From Deltaproteobacteria bacterium (lineage in GTDB: Bacteria > Desulfobacterota > JADFXK01): a stretch of DNA of 8,090 bases. The stretch spans positions 1-8,090 of the forward strand of contig JADFYC010000162.1 in the NCBI GenBank assembly GCA_015233295.1, read 5' to 3'. Both the position numbers and the translations under genes were made by a program. Below, one piece after another: positions 5,295 through 8,090 of the stretch (positions are counted from its first letter, which is position 1; every line of letters begins with the position of its first letter). A model generated the notes under the pieces. It did no database searches, had not been told where the DNA came from, and saw nothing but the letters and a program-made list of their open reading frames with translations.

Positions 5295-7481
5295 TTGATT
5301 ATAATAAATCAAATAAGTTATTTGAAAAAATGGGGATATGGAACCGCACAGGATCAGTATTTAAGACTTTACTCCAATCCTAAGATGATTTCATACCTAA
5401 CCCAACTTATCTTCATCATTAGTTTAATTGTCATAATCACGGTTGTTTGGTGCGGAATTCATCGGCGCACTAGTCTGGCGACCTGGCGTACCCCGATAGG
5501 TTATGATAAAGACCATTTGTTTTTTTTGGGTGTCGAAAAATCTTATATGTCGGGCGAAGCTTCCCTTTGGAAGTGGAAGTTTATTAAAAATTTAAATACC
5601 CCATTTGCAGCTAACTGGAACGATTACCCAATAACGGAAAAAGTAATCTTTGCCATGACCGGATGGCTGGGGCGAATATTGGGTCTCTTCGCCGCTAATA
5701 ATATCGCTATCCTCCTTTCACATATCTTGGCCGCTTTAACATTTTGGTGGGTAGCTCAAAAATTAAAATATCATCATGCTTTTGCGTTTACCGGGGCGCT
5801 GTTATTGGCTCTGTCACATACTCTTTTTGACCGACATAAGGTGGGTCACCTTGATGTCGCCTACTTTTGCCATGTTCCTCTGTGCCTTCTGGTAACCTGG
5901 TGGTCTATGTCTGAGGATGGCCTAACGAAAAACCGGTCTAACTGGTGGCTATCCGTGACTGTTTCCGTTATTACAGGACTCCTACACCCTTATTACACCG
6001 GTCTTTATTTGCAGTTCCTATGTTTTTCAGTTCTGCTTCATTTTGTCCGTAAAAACATGGCTGGTGTTAAAGCCGCTTCTATTTTGATCGCAGTAACAAT
6101 TCTATCTTTCATGGTTATAAACGCAGACACATTACTCTTTAATCTTATTTATGGAAGAAATTATTTCGCTGTAGACAGGCAGTTAAGTGACTTAGAGATT
6201 TATGCAATGAAAATTCCAGAATTAGTTATGCCGCCTGCCCATCATCGTTGGGCATGGTGGGCGAATTTTGCCTATGAACATTATTTTAACCTATTAATTC
6301 TGAAAGGTGCTTGGAAACATTCTTATATAGGCGTGGTGGGAATAGCAGGTTTACTTTGGTTAATGGGCCTGAGTGGTTACAGGTTTTTACAGGGAAAACT
6401 TAATGCCATTCCAATTCAAGCCTATCAAGTTATTTGGATAATTATTTTCTCTCTTTCTGGGGGGATAAACTTTTTACTTGGGGTATTATGTGATTTTTAT
6501 TTATTTCGGGATACAAATAGATATTGCATCTTCATTTTAACGATATGTTTACTATTTATAGCAAGACAACTTTCTCGTTATTGTCCTCGAAAGTTAGCCT
6601 GGCCTGTCGGAATCGCATTATTAATCTTGGGCTTATGTGATCAATTACCTATCGCCACCTCGCCTGCCTTTATTGAACAGAACCAAAAAATAGTGACCTC
6701 GGATAAGATGCTAGTGGCGAAGATGGAATCTGTGCTACCGTCCAACTCTATGGTTTTTCAACTACCGGTGATGGATTTTCCAGAGGTACCACCGATCCAT
6801 GGAATGGCAGATTATGAACATTTTCGCCCCTATTTTTTTTCTAAAGATACAAGATTTTCCTATGGTTCTAATAAAGGCCGCCAAAGTGATATCTGGCAAA
6901 GAGAAGTCGCCAAACTCCCGCCGAAGGAGATGGCGAGTGCCTTAGAAAACTATGGCTTCTCAGCAATTTATATAAACCGAAAAGGATACTTAGACCTAGG
7001 GCGAGAATTGTTGAACCGGCTCACGGAAGCTGGCAAACCGACCATAGCTAGTAGTTCTTTTGGTGACTTGGTCGTTGTCCGACTATTTCCGTCTACCGCT
7101 CCAATCCTCCCCCATTCACCAAACATATCTCTGCCCAAATTTATAGCGGGCTGGTCAGCAGATGAAGGATCACATAGATGGTCAATATCCCAAATCGGGG
7201 ATGTTGCATTATACAATTACGGACAGGGCGTTGCAACGGTGTCCGTAAAGTTCATGTTAGGGACTTTAAAACCTAGAAGAATGAGCATTTATTTCAATTC
7301 TAAACTGATTCAGACAGTGGTATTGATGCCCGATAAGGAAGTTGACGTCAATTTAATGAATCTATCTTTTATTCCGGGCAACAATTTTCTCCGATTACAT
7401 ACTGATATTCCGGCAGATATTCCTAATAATGGCGACACAAGAAACCTTTCCTTTCGGATAATGGCGTTCTCCATTATCTAA
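5295..7481 (+). CDS. Multi-pass membrane protein, GT-C-like glycosyltransferase of unknown family
   Basis: The 728-residue protein has an N-terminal tail (1-36), about 10-12 hydrophobic spans (37-53, 121-155, 163-177, 187-203, 218-251, 258-276, 345-361, 378-397, 411-423, 434-450) and a large soluble C-terminal part (455-728). The first outer loop has an acidic pair in GYDKDHLFF (D71, D73), placed like the DxD/ExD metal or donor site of GT-C enzymes that use polyprenyl-phosphate sugars. Then come NWNDYP, DRHKVGHLD and HPYYTG. The C-terminal part has FQLPVMDFPEVPP, DYEHFRPYFFSKDTRFSYG, then from about 618 a beta-rich domain opening GWSADEGSHRWS. Together these suggest sugar transfer at the outer face of the inner membrane; the acceptor is unknown. 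TTG 5295 follows GGGGGG (5279-5284) and is just after an in-frame stop; ATG 5385 is the alternative but lacks a ribosome site. The gene is clearly AT-richer than the kinase and PilZ genes, a sign of transfer. Confidence 0.75.
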   Translation: MIIINQISYLKKWGYGTAQDQYLRLYSNPKMISYLTQLIFIISLIVIITVVWCGIHRRTSLATWRTPIGYDKDHLFFLGVEKSYMSGEASLWKWKFIKNLNTPFAANWNDYPITEKVIFAMTGWLGRILGLFAANNIAILLSHILAALTFWWVAQKLKYHHAFAFTGALLLALSHTLFDRHKVGHLDVAYFCHVPLCLLVTWWSMSEDGLTKNRSNWWLSVTVSVITGLLHPYYTGLYLQFLCFSVLLHFVRKNMAGVKAASILIAVTILSFMVINADTLLFNLIYGRNYFAVDRQLSDLEIYAMKIPELVMPPAHHRWAWWANFAYEHYFNLLILKGAWKHSYIGVVGIAGLLWLMGLSGYRFLQGKLNAIPIQAYQVIWIIIFSLSGGINFLLGVLCDFYLFRDTNRYCIFILTICLLFIARQLSRYCPRKLAWPVGIALLILGLCDQLPIATSPAFIEQNQKIVTSDKMLVAKMESVLPSNSMVFQLPVMDFPEVPPIHGMADYEHFRPYFFSKDTRFSYGSNKGRQSDIWQREVAKLPPKEMASALENYGFSAIYINRKGYLDLGRELLNRLTEAGKPTIASSSFGDLVVVRLFPSTAPILPHSPNISLPKFIAGWSADEGSHRWSISQIGDVALYNYGQGVATVSVKFMLGTLKPRRMSIYFNSKLIQTVVLMPDKEVDVNLMNLSFIPGNNFLRLHTDIPADIPNNGDTRNLSFRIMAFSII
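7457..7478. other. Perfect hairpin ending at the stop codon of the membrane-protein gene
   Basis: GATAATGG (7457-7464) and CCATTATC (7471-7478) are perfect 8-base reverse complements around the loop CGTTCT; the stop codon TAA follows at once. No T-run comes after, so it is not a classical terminator. It may protect the mRNA end, or it may be chance within coding sequence. Confidence 0.35.
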
Positions 7482-7737
7482 GGCCATGATGTCGAGGGCC
7501 AGGATAATCGACCATGCTGAAGAAATTCGGGGCCAGCTTATTTGACCACCTTCCGACCCTCTATCCGTCAAGGCCCTGGCGGCGACGGCAGCGGTGGCAG
7601 GTGCGATGAACTGCCCTTCTTTTACCCGGCCCGGCGCACTTTGCAACTGCCGGAGGTGGCAAGACGAAGGAAAGAAATTGAAATGGGCCGGCTGAGAATC
7701 TGGCCTATTTCTTCCTATACGTTTTTGTCACCCGCTG
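7482..7737. other. 256-base gap between the membrane-protein gene and the integrase remnant
   Basis: Short open frames on both strands (for example ATG 7514 to TGA 7607-7609 on plus, reading MLKKFGASLFDHLPTLYPSR, arginine-rich at its end) match no family I know and lack ribosome sites. The GC content rises sharply here compared with the preceding gene, marking the right border of the AT-rich segment. No tRNA gene or clear attachment repeat is visible. Confidence 0.35.
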
Positions 7738-8052
7738 TTACTTGACCAGTTTAACCACCTTGTCTTGCTTCGGCTTCAGTAACCCGGCGCTGAGTTCAGC
7801 GGCTTGCCGGACCCGTTGGTCTGATAGATGAGCGTACCTGGCCGTGGTGTTGGTCTGCTTGTGGGTCAGCAACCTCCACACTGTGTAAAGGTCTACCCCA
7901 TTGCCGACCAGGTGACTGGCGAAGTCCAGTGGAAGGGAACATGCTGAATAGGAAAAGAAAGGAACATCTTCAGGCCGTTTTTTCTTTATCCGGATTTGAC
8001 ACCGTGAGATTAACCAAACTCTTCCGGCAATCCGACAGACGGTGATTTGCAA
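7738..8052 (-). pseudogene. Decayed C-terminus of a phage-type tyrosine recombinase (integrase)
   Basis: The minus-strand frame ends at 7738 and includes DFASHLVGNGVDLYTVWRLL, then THKQTNTTARYAHLSDQRVR, a typical C-terminal block of tyrosine recombinases. Present are the H of the GH/TH box (residue 64, counted from TTG 8052) and the presumed nucleophile Y73 in RYAHL. The HDLRHTFASHL box that should stand just before is replaced by SACSLPLDFASHL, so the catalytic His-x-x-Arg is lost. EDVPFF at 28-33 may be the remains of EDVRFHDLRH, with extra bases between. The frame stays open to the window edge but residues 1-25 do not look like an integrase. The protein cannot be active as a recombinase. 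It points to a past integration event to the right or over this region. Confidence 0.65.
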
Positions 8053-8090
8053 TCGATTGTAAACAGACGATGGGCGGGTGAGTTTTCCCT

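Noticed and set aside
7542..7745. Plus-strand 67-codon ORF after the membrane-protein gene
   Set aside because: TTG start without a ribosome site, glycine/arginine-rich low-complexity start, and no homology signal.
1..8090. CRISPR array, tRNA, rRNA, toxin-antitoxin or anti-phage system
   Set aside because: No regularly spaced repeats, no cloverleaf with a CCA-side T-loop, and no toxin, nuclease or defence motifs were seen in the readable proteins.

Overview
The window looks like an accessory-rich stretch of a Gram-negative, environmental bacterial chromosome. The PilZ protein, the soluble hybrid kinase, the MJ0042-type zinc ribbon and the transposase families fit Desulfobacterota (former Deltaproteobacteria) best. 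That assignment rests on protein style only and is tentative.

Layout. Positions 1-123 hold the last 40 codons of an unrecognised gene. Positions 124-798 carry no established gene. They hold a strong stem-loop (165-199), a 149-base imperfect palindrome that looks like a MITE or a palindromic repeat (409-557), and two tiny in-frame ORFs (592-657, 676-783). A PilZ-domain c-di-GMP receptor lies at 799-1509, followed by a GC-rich hairpin that may be its terminator. A large soluble hybrid histidine kinase (REC-PAS-PAS-HisKA-HATPase-REC) lies at 1766-4180. These two signalling genes are the intact, GC-richer backbone of the window.

From about 4300 the sequence becomes a graveyard of mobile DNA: the start of an IS1380-like transposase (4343-4492), joined to the tail of an ISAzo13-like transposase on the other strand (4511-4684), then about 300 bases without a recognisable gene that contain an operator-like palindrome, then a broken zinc-ribbon gene (4985-5291) whose fourth zinc-binding cysteine is an in-frame TGA. 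Next is an intact, visibly AT-rich gene for a 728-residue multi-pass membrane protein resembling GT-C glycosyltransferases (5295-7481). The window closes with a decayed tyrosine-recombinase C-terminus on the minus strand (7738-8052).

How the parts fit. The PilZ protein and the kinase are both cytoplasmic signalling proteins and may serve a shared surface or motility response, but they are about 256 bases apart and nothing shows direct coupling. The membrane glycosyltransferase-like gene, bracketed by transposase and integrase debris and different in base composition, is best read as horizontally acquired cargo, probably for surface glycan or lipid glycosylation. I see no clearly new multi-gene system. 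The most unusual signals are the periodic palindrome, the TGA-for-Cys zinc ribbon and the orphan membrane protein with its C-terminal beta-rich domain.
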